A stretch of DNA of 64,000 nucleotides from Rhododendron vialii (Eukaryota; Streptophyta; Magnoliopsida; Ericales; Ericaceae), in the NCBI RefSeq assembly GCF_030253575.1, contig NC_080560.1, positions 15,009,001 to 15,073,000 of the forward strand, given 5' to 3'. The position numbers and the translations under genes are program-made. Below are positions 11,336 to 21,874 of the stretch, one piece after another (the first letter of the stretch is position 1; every line of letters begins with the position of its first letter). Under the pieces are notes generated by a model that was not told where the DNA came from, ran no database searches, and worked only from the letters and a program-made list of their open reading frames with translations.

Positions 11336-11432
11336 TGGATTGGCCTGACCATTCAACAGAGTCACCCACCATCTTGCATGGACTTTAAGTTGGGCTAGTC
11401 CACTCAATAACGCAAATACTTGGTCCATCATT
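11336..11432. repeat. direct repeat, first copy (second at 12372-12463)
   Basis: GGCCTGACCATTCAACAGAGTCACCCAC...GGACTTTAAGTTGG(G/A)CTAGTCCAC...TTGGTCCATC occurs here and again at 12372-12463 in the same orientation with a handful of changes. It is either a duplicated segment or two copies of a short dispersed element. The two copies are separated by about 940 bp that includes MITEs. Confidence 0.65.
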
Positions 11433-11502
11433 TCCACCATCCATGCATCAGGGAGCCTTTCTTTGCGGATAGTGGAAGTATCACCAATAATTCTAAAACC
11501 AC

Positions 11503-11667
11503 ACACAAACACACAAACACACAAACTCTCTCACATCACATGTGGGCTTCCACACATATTGGAGGTGTGTAGTGTGTGTGAACCCACATGTGGGCTTCCA
11601 CACATATTGGAGGTGTGTAGTGTGTATGAACTCCACAAATGATGTGAGCGAGTTTGTGTGTGGTTGT
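11503..11667. mobile_element. small MITE with CA/TG-rich inverted ends and internal 48-bp duplication
   Basis: The left arm AACCACACACAAACACAC...CTCACATCA pairs with the right arm TGATGTGAGCGAGTTTGTGTGTGGTT. Between them a 48-bp unit beginning CACATGTGGGCTTCC is present twice in tandem (11537-11584 and 11585-11632). A related element with similar arms lies at about 35175-35340. Confidence 0.55.
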
Positions 11668-11823
11668 AACAAGACCCGTGGTATCACAGTGTAGAGTCTC
11701 AATGAGAGAATTTGAGTATTAGGCCTGTTTTGCGAAGGTTCTTATTTTTTAAGTATTTATTTTTTGATGTATGAAACATGTCATTCTCTTACAATAGATC
11801 ACATTTAATTCAAAAAATAAGTA

Positions 11824-12062
11824 CTTCTTCCGTCCCAATTTAAGTGTCCATTATGATTTTGCGTGTTATTTTCAATTGCTTATATCTCTTAAAGTATATT
11901 GCTAAAAATATGCAATATAAAACTTGTTTGATATATCTCAATTATTTCTACAAACAATGATTTTAAAAACATACTCCTAAAACATAATATATGTTGAGAG
12001 ATATAAGTCATTGAAAATGTCACGCAAAATCGTAGTGGACACTTAAATTGAGACAAAGGGAA
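11824..12062. mobile_element. Stowaway MITE with TA target duplication
   Basis: The left end CTTCTTCCGTCCCAATTTAAGTGTCC and the right end GGACACTTAAATTGAGACAAAGGG are inverted repeats, with TA at 11822-11823 and 12063-12064. The flanks (TTAGGCCTGTTTTGCGAAG...AAAAAATAAG on the left, CTTATTTCCCTTAGCGAAACGG on the right) look like the halves of an earlier Tourist-like MITE into which it jumped. Confidence 0.75.
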
Positions 12063-12573
12063 TACTTATTTCCCTTAGCGAAACGGAGATGTTTTTTTAT
12101 AAGCTCAAACCCAATATCAGTCTTGCTAAAGTTTTCCATAATATCTGTCATTGGTTGACAATGGTTCAATAGTTGAAGCCTTTGGTGTTACTCCATTTTT
12201 TCCCCCGGTGAATCAGCCATTGGTGTTGTTCTAGAATAGGTGTCTGACCGAAGAGGGTCCAATTCCTACTGGAGAAAAATCAAGTAATATCCACCTACAA
12301 ATGAGCGGATGGGATCGAGTATCGATGGGTATGGAATATGGATATGATTGTCATATCCCTACAACAGAAGGGATTGGCCCTGACCATTCAACAGAGTCAC
12401 CCACTACCTGACCTGGACTTTAAGTTGGACTAGTCCACCTACTGGCCCAAATAGTTGGTCCATCTAAATGTTCCATATTTTGTGCCCTCTACGTAATATT
12501 CTTGATACTCCTACTATATATTACCCCGTGTCAGCCGATAATAACCAAATTAAACTAACCAAATAAAAAATAT

Positions 12574-13675
12574 GGGAATGACTTCGGTGTCCCCGGTCAT
12601 TTTGGGGATACCGTAACTTTTGGCATAACAAAATCATTATGAGTATAACCAAATCCCATTATAAGCATAACAGAACCATAGCAAGGCATAATCAAAACTA
12701 TATCAAGTCATAACTTATTTGTTACAATAATGATTCTCACATAGATTTTTGTGCACATATCATGCACATACATTTTTGTGGAGCTCATATCGGAGTCCCA
12801 CAAAATGATCCAAACTGCTCATCTTTTTTAAAATATTTTTTGGAAGGTTTCCATAAAAAATCAACTCCCACGGATATCGGTAAGGGCTTTCTCGGAAATC
12901 GTAGGGCGAATCATTATGTTTTGCCCTATGATTTTTGAGAAAGCTCTTGCCGATATCCGTTGGAGCTGATTTTTTTACAGGAACCCTCCAAAAAATATTT
13001 TAAAAAAGATGAGCGGTTCGGATCATTTTGTAGGACCCCAATATGGGCCCCACAAAAATGTATGTGCATGATATGTGCACAAAAATATGTGCAAGTAGCA
13101 CTGTTGATTTGTTACAATAATGATTCTCACACAGATTTTTGTGCACATATCATGCACATACATTTTTGTGGAGCTCATATCGGAGTCCCACAAAATGATC
13201 CAAACTGCTCATCTTTTTTAAAATATTTTTTGGAAGGTTTCCGTAAAAAATCAACTCCAACGGATATCGGTAAGGGCTTTCTCGGAAATCGTAGGGCGAA
13301 TCATTATGTTTTGCCCTATGATTTTTGAGAAAGCTCTTGCCGATATCCGTTGGAGCTGATTTTTTACAGGAACCCTCCAAAAAATATTTTAAAAAAGATG
13401 AGCGGTTCGGATCATTTTGTAGGACCCCAATATGGGCCCCACAAAAATGTATGTGCATGATATGTGCACAAAAATATGTGCAAGTAGCACTGTTGTATTT
13501 GTTATGCCTTGGTTGGGTTCAGTTACGGCCTTGATTGGTTTTTTAGATATTCTTTGGTTATGCCTTGTTTGGGTTCTGTCATGCTTGTAATTGATTTTAA
13601 TTATGCTCCTAATGGTAAAATTATGCCAAAAATTACGGTGTCCCCAAAATGACCGGGGACACCATAGCATCATCC
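12574..13675. mobile_element. non-autonomous Mutator-like element with 9-bp target duplication
   Basis: The ends are inverted: GGTGTCCCCGGTCATTTTGG on the left, its complement on the right, extending about 50 bp to GGCATAA. AAAAAATAT flanks both sides (12565-12573 and 13676-13684), a 9-bp target duplication as made by Mutator-type transposases. The interior carries no transposase; it holds two tandem copies of a fold-back sequence (12721-13110 and 13111-13500). Open frames here are products of the palindromes and are not genes. Confidence 0.75.
12721..13500. repeat. two tandem 390-bp copies of a palindromic fold-back
   Basis: GTTACAATAATGATTCTCAC begins each unit, at 12721 and 13111. In each unit, arms of about 175 bases (first unit about 12745-12910 and 12918-13095) are reverse complements at roughly nine bases in ten. 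They include TTTTGTGCACATATCATGCA, GGATATCGG and a TTTTTTAAAATATTTTTT block. The two units are nearly identical to each other, so the duplication is much younger than the divergence between arms. Confidence 0.85.
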
Positions 13676-13823
13676 AAAAAATATAACAAATTAAATAGGC
13701 ATCATATTTACAAGACTTATTTAGGTGTTCATCCTAGTCAGTTTGAATATTTATGTTCCCATCCTCAAATTGTCAAGTTACCCCATTATACCCCTATTTA
13801 TATATTAATATACATACACAACA

Positions 13824-14367
13824 AGGATCTCCTAAGGGATCTCGGATGGGGGCGGTGGTGCGGGACGTGATGGATCCAACAGCCACGGTTTTAAAAAACC
13901 TAAAACACGGTCTTCCCTTTTTTCCCCCATTTTTTTAGCGTAAAAGAGAGCTCAAGAGAGAGAGAGAGAGAGAAGAAGAAGAACATCGTTGAAGAACGAA
14001 GAAATCCACAAGAGAACGAAGAAATCGATCGAAGCCCATTGACGAAGAACGAAGAAGAACATCGAAGCCCACTAGGTTTCTCTCTCTCTCTCGAATCTCT
14101 GACTCGTATCTCTCTCAATTGGACTGTAAATTAGGATTTTTTTTTCCTTATTTTGTATCAGATTGACGAAGAACAAAGACGTAGCTCTAGAAAATGAAGA
14201 TGAACAACAAGGTCTCTCTCACTCTCTCTCGATCTCTGCCTCTCTCTCGATTAAACTCGACTAATTTTGGGTTTGTGAAAAAATTTGGGATTTTTTTTTT
14301 TGCTTTAGAAAAATTAGTTTTTTTTTTTTTGGTAATCTCTGGTATTATTTAATAAGTTCCATACAAA
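13824..14367 (+). repeat. left terminal inverted repeat of the Mutator-like element
   Basis: It pairs with 31999-32570 over its full length. It contains GA/CT-rich patches that differ in length between the two ends: a long (GA)n run at 32095-32161 corresponds to a short interrupted CT stretch near 14206-14255 here. In MuDR-type elements the TIRs hold the promoters of both genes and the transposase binding sites; that role is inferred here. Confidence 0.8.
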
Positions 14368-15042
14368 CCACATGCATCATCTACCCTTTAAGTTTATATT
14401 TATTGCGATTTAGGGCTTGAAACCAGAATATTTTGTTTTCAGGAACCCAAAAATTAGGGCTTCGATTGAACCGTTCTTGCTAAAGTAAGACAGCATGATT
14501 TTTGAGTTTTCATTTTGCTAGTATTATTTCTTGTATGATATTTTTTAGCCTTCCAATAACGACCAACTACTTCCTCTGTATTAGTAGTCTTTGTAGCGTT
14601 CATTGTCGTTATAAGTTGTAGTTGGACAATGGACTTTGAATTTCATTTTTGGCAGTTGATATCTTAGGACGGGTAATTCATTTTGACCCCAACGCATAAT
14701 ATAAGCTGTGAATTGTGGCTATGATAAACGAATTTGGAGACTAATTAGAGAGATGTATTGAGATCCATCCTTGTTGTGAGAGGATAGGGTGTTGCCCTGC
14801 TGAATAACAATAACAAATAAGGGACGGAATTCATTTATCCAGCTATAAAGTTAGGGTTAATCCATCAGCTTTCCCATTTGTGTAGTTTCATAAGTCCTAA
14901 CTTATAAGAACATCTCTTGTTTGGCCATTTGTTATCAGTACATAGGAAAAATTTAGAATTGTTGTCGATTTGTTGATGTTTAATGTAGGAGTTTAGATTT
15001 TTTCCTCTTGAATCCCTCTCCCTCTGGCCATATCCCATTTAG
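14368..15042 (+). other. leader/promoter-proximal region of the GRF gene
   Basis: This stretch between the TIR and the GRF start codon has no other coding potential. Composition and spacing fit a 5' UTR, possibly with an intron. No TATA box stands out. Confidence 0.35.
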
Positions 15043-16679
15043 ATGGAAGGAAGTAGTTCGGATAACAATGGAAGTGGTGATCCCGATTTTTGGATCTTTT
15101 GTTTTTGTGGAGAACCAGCACCATCGAGGAAATCTGAAATACAAAAGAATCTAGGTCGAAGGTTCTTCGGATGTGCAAAGTGTAAGGTGAGCTGCATGTA
15201 ACGACCCTAACTCGATCCCAAGGGTTAAGCCAAAACAAAGCGCCGATGGAAATCCCACCAAGGCCATATCAAGTAACAAACCTTATAAGCAATGACAAAG
15301 GAACAAAATATATATTACCATATCGAACATCACAGGTTATATACATGGTTTTCCTTGTCAACCACTCAGAGCTGTGCCTTCCACATATCTTACAAGATTC
15401 AACTACAAACAAACAAGTCTCTAAAGTAGAGCTTCAATATCTACAACAAAAGTACAGGTCTTATATTTACAGCCTATCCACACAAAAGAGTCCACGTCAA
15501 CCCTTTAATCTTCGCATCCTGAAAGGTGGAGAAAAATACATAAGCTAACGCTCGTATGAGTGACCAATATATAATTTACATGTTTTCCATGGAAATGATA
15601 AAACATTTCATAGAGATTTCAAACATAGAGGCATAGCCTTTATAAAGCACATTTCCCATAGTTGGTGTATATACTAAGCGTCCCCGGTAGTGAATAAGCT
15701 TCGACGTCTTAGCATTACCCGTACCCCTAGCGTATAAGTGTCACATAGTAGGAATGTCTTTCTAGATAGAAAAACATAGCCACCTCTCATTTATTTCCAT
15801 GGAATTCAACTCATAGTACAAAACATGTAGAACAAGCTTTGAATTGAAAAACTTGCATAAAACCATGAAATTTAGGTATTGAGTCACTCACCTCGATTCA
15901 CGTGTCACACGAACTTCCTAGACAATTAGGCAACAAAACCATGATTAGAAGATGCTAAATAAGCCTATCTTTAATGAACATAAGGTCATAGAGTGAAAGA
16001 TATGAAGTTAGACAACCAATCTCAAGAAATAATTTCAGAATTTGCAATTTCATCAACTTCAACTTAAAATCTGACTTTGCACGAAAATAACTAAGGTACA
16101 AACTCCACATACTTGTTAAGGTCTATGAATCTAGTTTCAAAATCAAAAAACGGTTCGTAATTTCATCGCTTGAGCTAAAAATTATGGCCGTTTCCCCAAC
16201 ATGTGTCGATGCAGACTGCACAGTTCCGAAAATGAGTAATGCTAGGTTAAGAATTTCTATAGAGCTCAATATTTCGAACTTGATCCTGAAATTTTTACCA
16301 TAGATAGAAGACTCATAGAGGAACTCTCAATAAAATTCTCAGAAATTTAAGAACTATCTCAATAAAATTCCCCAAAATCAGACAAACATGACTTTTCCAA
16401 TTCTGCAGAATTCTAAACCAAGTAATTTCTGTTCTAAACTACTTAAACTACACAAAATCCAAACATTCAATAGGGCTTTCATGAGTTCTTCAACTCCCTA
16501 ACAAAAACCCAACTCTCAATTCCAATTAAACTTGAAATCAATCTACTAGAGCAGCAAGGAATATGAATTTCACACTAAAAACTTGGAATTCATACCTACT
16601 TGAATTTCAATCAGCAGAGCTAGGATTTTTTCCTTCTAGGTTTTTCCTTTCCTCTTTCTCCTCTTCTTGTTCCTGTTCG

Positions 16680-16739
<60 letters not shown>

Positions 16740-17376
16740 AGATGAATGAAGCGGTGGAATTCCACCTAGGATCCCATGTCCGAGTGAAATCCGGACAGGG
16801 GCCTGTCCCACCCCTCGGAGCCGTTGATCTCGCAAATCAACGGTTGAGATCTGTTGAGCCAAAACAACGTTGTTTTGGACCAGAAAGTGTTCAGCAGATC
16901 TCAATTGTTGATTTGCGAGATCAACGGCTGCGAAGGGTGGGACAGGCCCCTGTCCGGATTTCACTCGGACAGGGGATCTGGTCTCGTGGAAATCTCAGGA
17001 GGAATACATGTATGTCTTTTTCCTTCCTTTTCTCTTCTTAGGAAAATTATCAAGTGTATAAGTAACCATGTGCTATTTGTATTCCAACCTAAATTAGCAA
17101 ATAAGATTAAGTCTATAACCACATAGTTAATAGAAAATTAGAATGAGGGTTATTACACTACATGCATTGGCCCAATTTATTCTCTTGTTGTTCATTGGAG
17201 CTGAAACCCTAAATTGTTATTGTGTTCTTTTTTGACAGTTAAACTTAGATTGTGATTTTTTTTGCTGGTATGAGCCATGTATTTTGCAAGAAAGGGCTGA
17301 TTTGGGGCCAATGATGGTTCAGACAAAAACAAAGCCTATGAGGATTGTTGAACAATGTGAGTTCAATATCCATTAG
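15043..17376 (+). CDS. GRF-type zinc-finger protein of the Mutator-like element (2 exons)
   Basis: Exon 1 is 15043-15186 (48 codons, ATG...AAG, then donor GTGAGC). Exon 2 is 17239-17376 (acceptor TTTTGACAG, 45 codons plus TAG). Joined in phase they give 93 residues. The motif is a GRF zinc finger: CFCGEPAPSRKS at ~17-28, then NLGRRFFGCAKCK at ~36-48, then CDFFCWYEP at ~53-61, supplying the Cys ligands and the Gly-Arg-Arg-Phe core. GRF fingers bind single-stranded nucleic acid in proteins such as APE2 and topoisomerase III. Here the protein is short and has only the finger and a basic tail. A further open stretch from ATG 17412 with heptad-like MQTKIEAMQKEIDAMQ might be a lost or alternatively spliced C-terminal coiled coil. 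The intron holds a 1961-bp solo LTR, yet the coding exons are intact. It occupies the second-gene position of the transposon, so a helper role is possible but unproven. Confidence 0.7.
15197..17157. mobile_element. solo LTR (Ty3/gypsy-like) in the GRF intron
   Basis: It begins TGTAACGACCCTAACTCG and ends GAGGGTTATTACA, the TG...CA boundaries of an LTR. The flanks are CTGCA (15192-15196) and CTACA (17158-17162), a target duplication with one mismatch. No primer-binding site or pol sequence is inside, so it is a solo LTR of 1961 bp. The terminal TGTAACG(A/C)CC motif is shared with the solo LTRs at 19750 and 40412 and with the complete gypsy element at 50991. It contains a (CT)n run at about 16681-16738 and a strong hairpin at 16770-16978. 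Confidence 0.75.
16770..16978. repeat. 84-bp-arm inverted repeat (hairpin) inside the solo LTR
   Basis: The left arm 16770-16853 and right arm 16895-16978 are reverse complements with about five mismatches. They cover GTCCGAGTGAAATCCGGAC, GGGGCCTGTCCCACCC and CGTTGATCTCGCAAATCAAC. The loop contains a perfect 20-bp palindrome, CCAAAACAACGTTGTTTTGG (16859-16878). It could be a nested MITE or a structural element of the LTR. Confidence 0.85.
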
Positions 17377-18685
17377 CATTAGTGAAGAAATATAAAGGAC
17401 AACAATTACAATGCAGACGAAAATTGAAGCAATGCAAAAGGAGATTGATGCAATGCAAGTGAGAAATGGGGGGAAACTGAACTAGAATTTTGTTTGGGTT
17501 GTTTTTTCTGTGTTATGTGGTACATTTATGGCAAATTGGGTTAAATTAGCCTGTTAAATTAGAATGTTCATGGATAGGAAAAATGAGGCGAAATGCGTAT
17601 CTTTACATTATTCTGCCCTCTTCTCTGTCTAGTTTCTATTACTCTCTGTTTATTGTTGTAATCTTTCTACTTCAGTTTATGGTTTTTGACAATTGATGTT
17701 TATAATTATGAGAAGGCAATGGGTTTTTAGCTTACAGTGTGATTATGGAGTTTTTAGCTTGGATATGTTTTTTTCCATAAAAGTTGAAAGTGGTAAGAGT
17801 GGGTATTCTCAGTTGGGGAAGCTCAGTTTGTACAGTGGTTTTCTTTAACATTGTTATAAATGAAACCAATTTATAAAAATGGAAGTGGAAGCTGCAGGCA
17901 GTCTTGCATTGCAAGTTGGAGTTTTTGGATGTGTTAGGCTTTTGGTGTAGATATTTCCCCTATATCCAGTGACTGTGTCTCTGGTTGCCTATTTCCATTT
18001 TTGGTTGCAAACATAAAAATAGTTAACAATATTTAGAACTAATGCAACAACAGTTAACACGTTCACTTAGAACAATGTTTAGTAAACTAGGTATATGAAA
18101 CACTAATTTGTTTGAAGAACACTTTTACACCTCTACAGCATTGGAAGATCACTAATTTTTTTTCAAATACAGGATACATCGTTAATTTAGATGGAGCTCA
18201 TTTGCAACCACTAACTACTAATCAAAATGGCAGAACAAATGAATCTTAAAGAGGTTCAAACCACATCCGATTACACTATGAAAACCAAAAATGTTATCCT
18301 GAAAAGATAACTGAGAGAGAATTCCAGGAAACTAGTTCGAAATATTCGTAAGACTCAAAACTCGTCCACAGAATAAGATGCAAACATAATACCAAGGGAA
18401 TCAACTCCCATGAACCAAATGCAGTACAAACCATCAAAAAATGAGAATCTCAATAGACAAAACCAACAAAATTATCCAGTCAAGTATTCCTCTCATCGAC
18501 CATTCACTACCAACAACAAAAAAATGGACAGTTGTTTTCATAACCACTACAGTTTTCATCTACCATTTAAGTCCAGTTAAGTTAACAAAGATCTATCATC
18601 TACCCAAGATCTTCCAAATCATCACAACCTCTATGTCTCTATATGCCTTCCGAATTTCATCTCCATATCTGCAAACCTATGTAGT
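17377..18685. other. interval between the convergent MULE genes
   Basis: It holds the 3' side of the GRF gene (including the possible coiled-coil segment to about 17487) and the 3' side of the transposase. A 124-codon plus-strand frame at 18441-18815 is antisense to the transposase 3' region and has no recognisable domain. Nothing else is supported. Confidence 0.5.
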
Positions 18686-19744
18686 TCCTGAAACACAAAT
18701 AAAATTAGCATTCAAACCATGCATAGTCATAGTCAATGTCTATTTGAAGTGCGTATTTCACTTAAAAAACACTTACATTCTTCGTCAAAGTCATCATCGT
18801 CGTCATCCAACCTAACATCTTGTGAAGATCTAAAGAAATAAGGACATCAATTAAAATATGTTCCGTGTATAAACAATTCAAATTACAAATTACATATTAA
18901 CATACACTTACATGTTCATAAGCATTGGACAATTTCTTTTGTCATGCGATTGCCCCGTTAACCCACAACCATAACATTTCCTACTTTTCTTGATGGCCTT
19001 CTCTTTTCCCCCTTTCAAACACTTACCACAACTCTTTACCCTAACTTCAAGCGGTTCTTTCAAACCATGTTGGCTTCCGAGAGAAATAGGCAATTGGATA
19101 GAACTCGTTGAACCATCTTGGCAAGAATTCCTCATCAATGCAATCTTCTTTTGACTAGCTAGCAAAGCTTCTCGCACAACTTTAGTTCCTGCTTCATCTA
19201 ATACAGCGTCATCAATAACAGTAGAAGCAAGTTAGAAGAGACTCTGCCGCCTCACAAAAATTGAACTGCCGCATATTTCTTTAACATTACTGCCCAAGTC
19301 ATCCATAACTCTGCCCGATTTTGCTGTTTTAGTCCACTTCTGCAAGATGAATTTAGAAGTGAGTTCCCTAATCTGCATTATGAACAAGTATGCCAACATG
19401 TGCCGACATGGACAACCATCGAATTCAAACATCTTATAACTGCAACTCACATGGTTCGATGACTTGTCTACCGAAACCTCATGACTTCTTGAATCTTCCA
19501 TTTCTTCCCTCTGAACCTTTCAAACACAACGATATTCATCCTCATGAAATTTCTTAACCACATAGGCACCAACTTGAAATAGTTCCTCCTGAAATTTCTC
19601 AAATGCATGAAGTGTCTATAATTTTTTTTTTTTGATCCGCATGAAGTGTCTATAATTCACTCATTCTTTTTTCCATCAAACACGCGGTTTTCAAGACTGG
19701 CTTCTCATTTATATCCTTGTGGTCCAAATCCAATTTGTTATATC
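18686..19744 (-). pseudogene. FAR1/MURA-like transposase, C-terminal part (broken)
   Basis: On the minus strand this segment continues the transposase after the LTR insertions. It encodes the FAR1-family region ending in a SWIM-type zinc finger (around 19390-19450, ...FDGCPCRHMLAYL) and a C-terminal zinc knuckle, CYGCGLTGQSHDKRNCP, near 18920-18970. Predicted splice sites after 18912 (GTAAGT) to 18829, and after 18777 (GTAAGT) to 18687, would add an acidic Asp-rich tail and a split TGA. Damage: TAG at 19650-19652, TGA at 19520-19522 and TAA at 19232-19234, each one C-to-T step from Gln/Arg codons. The second SWIM cysteine is Tyr (19436-19438, TGT to TAT). A 17-bp target duplication with a small poly-A insert lies at 19605-19655 and shifts the frame. 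Clearly non-functional. Confidence 0.8.
19605..19655 (-). mobile_element. miniature retroposed insert with 17-bp target duplication
   Basis: GCATGAAGTGTCTATAA occurs at 19605-19621 and 19639-19655. Between them is only GGATC followed by twelve A's on the minus strand (19622-19638). A poly-A-tailed insert flanked by a long exact direct repeat is the signature of LINE-machinery retroposition, here with a nearly empty body. It sits inside the transposase reading frame. Confidence 0.7.
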
Positions 19745-19749
19745 GTACA

Positions 19750-21471
19750 TGTAACGCCCTCAATTTTTCAACGTAATAAATAATCCATTTCAACAAAATA
19801 TCCTCACATATCATAAATTATACCCCAAAGAGTTCCCATATGTTTATCTTACAAAACAAATCCCCAAGATTAATGTTATACAACTTTGGCACTCCGGCCC
19901 TAAGTAAAACATAAGTACATGTACGAACAAACCGTTAGGTGACAAATGGTTTAGTAAAAAAAAGGAATTTTTAAAATGAATAGTTATAAACCCATTCTTA
20001 TCAAAAGAATGTCTTTACAAGATGTTTAAGTAACTAAAATGAAGTTAGCTCCCAAAAACCTTCATGTCCAAGCACACGACTGCATGCAATCAATTGTCCA
20101 GCACTTTGTCCTGAAAAAGAAAGATTAGGTTGAGCTACACTAGCCCAGTAGGAAATTCTTTACCAGTTCTATATGTAAATATAATGACGTATGCAAGTGA
20201 GATGAAGACAAGAGATACAACTCAATCGACGGAAAACAACTGGTTTAAGGGTATTCCAACGTTCAGTATAATCACTCTAATACATGCCAAGAGCACAATG
20301 TGCCGCCAAGTTCCCACGGTGTCAACAACTCAAGTAAACTCGACACGACTCGCTATCGTCAATCTCCCTTCATCGGTATTTCCACCTCTTGCGTTATCGT
20401 ATAACACCATGAGGATTACCGTGTTACCACCCCTTTGCGTCACGGTGATCCCTAACGACTCGGGTCTCCGTATTGCCACTTCTTGCATTACGAGACCGTC
20501 TAAGTCTCGTATTACCACCCATTGTGTTACGAGACTTCCTAAATCAACTTCTGACACAAACAACTTTTTCCTTACTCGATATACAAGTTATGACCTTCCC
20601 AAGACTGCAATCATACATGACATATTCACGACATGCCAACTATATCACAAATGTGCCACAATGTTCATAAATAATCAATCAATCACAAATTGCATCTTAT
20701 TGACATTTTAACCTAGTAAACTATTATTCAATCCTTCCTAACGGAGGGCCAATGGGTCAAGAATAATATCTACTAATCATAGGAAGTCATAACGATAGAA
20801 CGAGAATCTTATGAGTAGCCGACGGATGTTGGTAGACTAACACACCCCCAATCTAATAGTTATAACTTTTTGTGTACTCAAACTCTTAAGGTGATTTCAG
20901 TGGCAATGAAAAGCTAACTTTAAGACCTTTGAATCGATATAAAGTTTGCGTGAATCAGACATCTGACGAGGAAGTTATGGCCGTTTGAAGTTGGGCTGAA
21001 ACCCAGAAGATGAGCAAAATTTCTAAAGAGGGAAGGGGTATATATCGATACCCCTTATTTGGGTATCGATACCTGGCTGTAAATTTCCAGAAAAGGAAGG
21101 GGTATCGATATCGATACCACGCAGTTCTGAGCGATTTTCTGCAGTTTCAACAGACTTTCAAGCACCAAAGGGGGGACGATCAAAGCACGATTCTCACACC
21201 AAATCAACATATATACATATAAAAGAGTTAAAGAAGTCTCTACCTCATGACGATAACAAAGGTCCAAATTATTAAAGCAAGCCCTAGCCTCCTTGAACTT
21301 CAATATCAAGGAAAAACTCTCCTCCAAGCTTTACCCAAGGATTTTCAAGCTCAATAACATAATTACAATGTAGGAGGGAGGTTGATTCTTGAAGCAATTG
21401 AGAGTTGGAGTGGGGTTTTTAGTGAGAGGGGGAGAGAGAGATGGCCGGCTAGAGAAAGAGAGGGAACGGAT

Positions 21472-21547
<76 letters not shown>

Positions 21548-21734
21548 TATTTTTATCTCCTACATACACACACCTCATATATATACTCCCATATCTTCCA
21601 ATCACACCTACACTCCCTTAAGTCTCAATTCCTTAATTCTAGTCCTCAATTTAAATATCCCCCAAATAAACATATTTTCCCCAATTAGACATTTAATAAA
21701 CATTTCAAGATTTAAATTTATACGGGTCTCTACA
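19750..21734. mobile_element. solo LTR (Ty3/gypsy-like), TSD GTACA
   Basis: The boundaries TGTAACGCCC...GGGTCTCTACA are flanked by a perfect 5-bp duplication, GTACA (19745-19749 and 21735-21739). Removing the element rejoins the transposase reading frame exactly. There is no PBS or coding domain, so it is a 1985-bp solo LTR. It contains a (GA)n run at about 21476-21539 and clustered GTATCGATAC palindromes at 21037-21118. The long plus-strand open frame at 20130-20711 has no domain and is incidental. Confidence 0.85.
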
Positions 21735-21739
21735 GTACA

Positions 21740-21869
21740 CGTGCAAGTGTCCTATCGAACCGTGTCACAAAATCCAACATTGAATTATCTTCAGACACAT
21801 ACCTCTTGAAGAATGAATGAGAAATTTCAGCTCTTTGACTACTTGTCATGTGGGCAGATGAAACGTGTT
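21740..21869 (-). pseudogene. FAR1/MURA-like transposase, middle fragment between two LTR insertions
   Basis: The 130 bases trapped between the solo LTR and the copia element read, on the minus strand, through the conserved part after the MULE domain (SSAHMTSSQRAEISHSFFKR and onward to an RFDR segment). They are in frame with both neighbouring fragments once the insertions and one TSD copy each are discounted. This segment proves that the fragments at 18.7-19.7 kb and 30.1-31.3 kb were one gene. Confidence 0.85.
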
Positions 21870-21874
21870 TCGTA

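Noticed and set aside
12960..13534. Several 69-122 codon ORFs on both strands
   Set aside because: They lie in tandem fold-back DNA and are near-copies of each other on opposite strands; no known domain.
18441..18815. 124-codon plus-strand ORF
   Set aside because: Antisense to the transposase 3' exons; no domain.
20130..20711. 193-codon plus-strand ORF
   Set aside because: Inside a solo LTR with exact target duplication; Thr/Ser-rich translation without domain.
21382..21688. ORFs encoding long Arg-Glu runs
   Set aside because: Translation of a (GA)n microsatellite; the same applies to those near 9072, 16667 and 41017.
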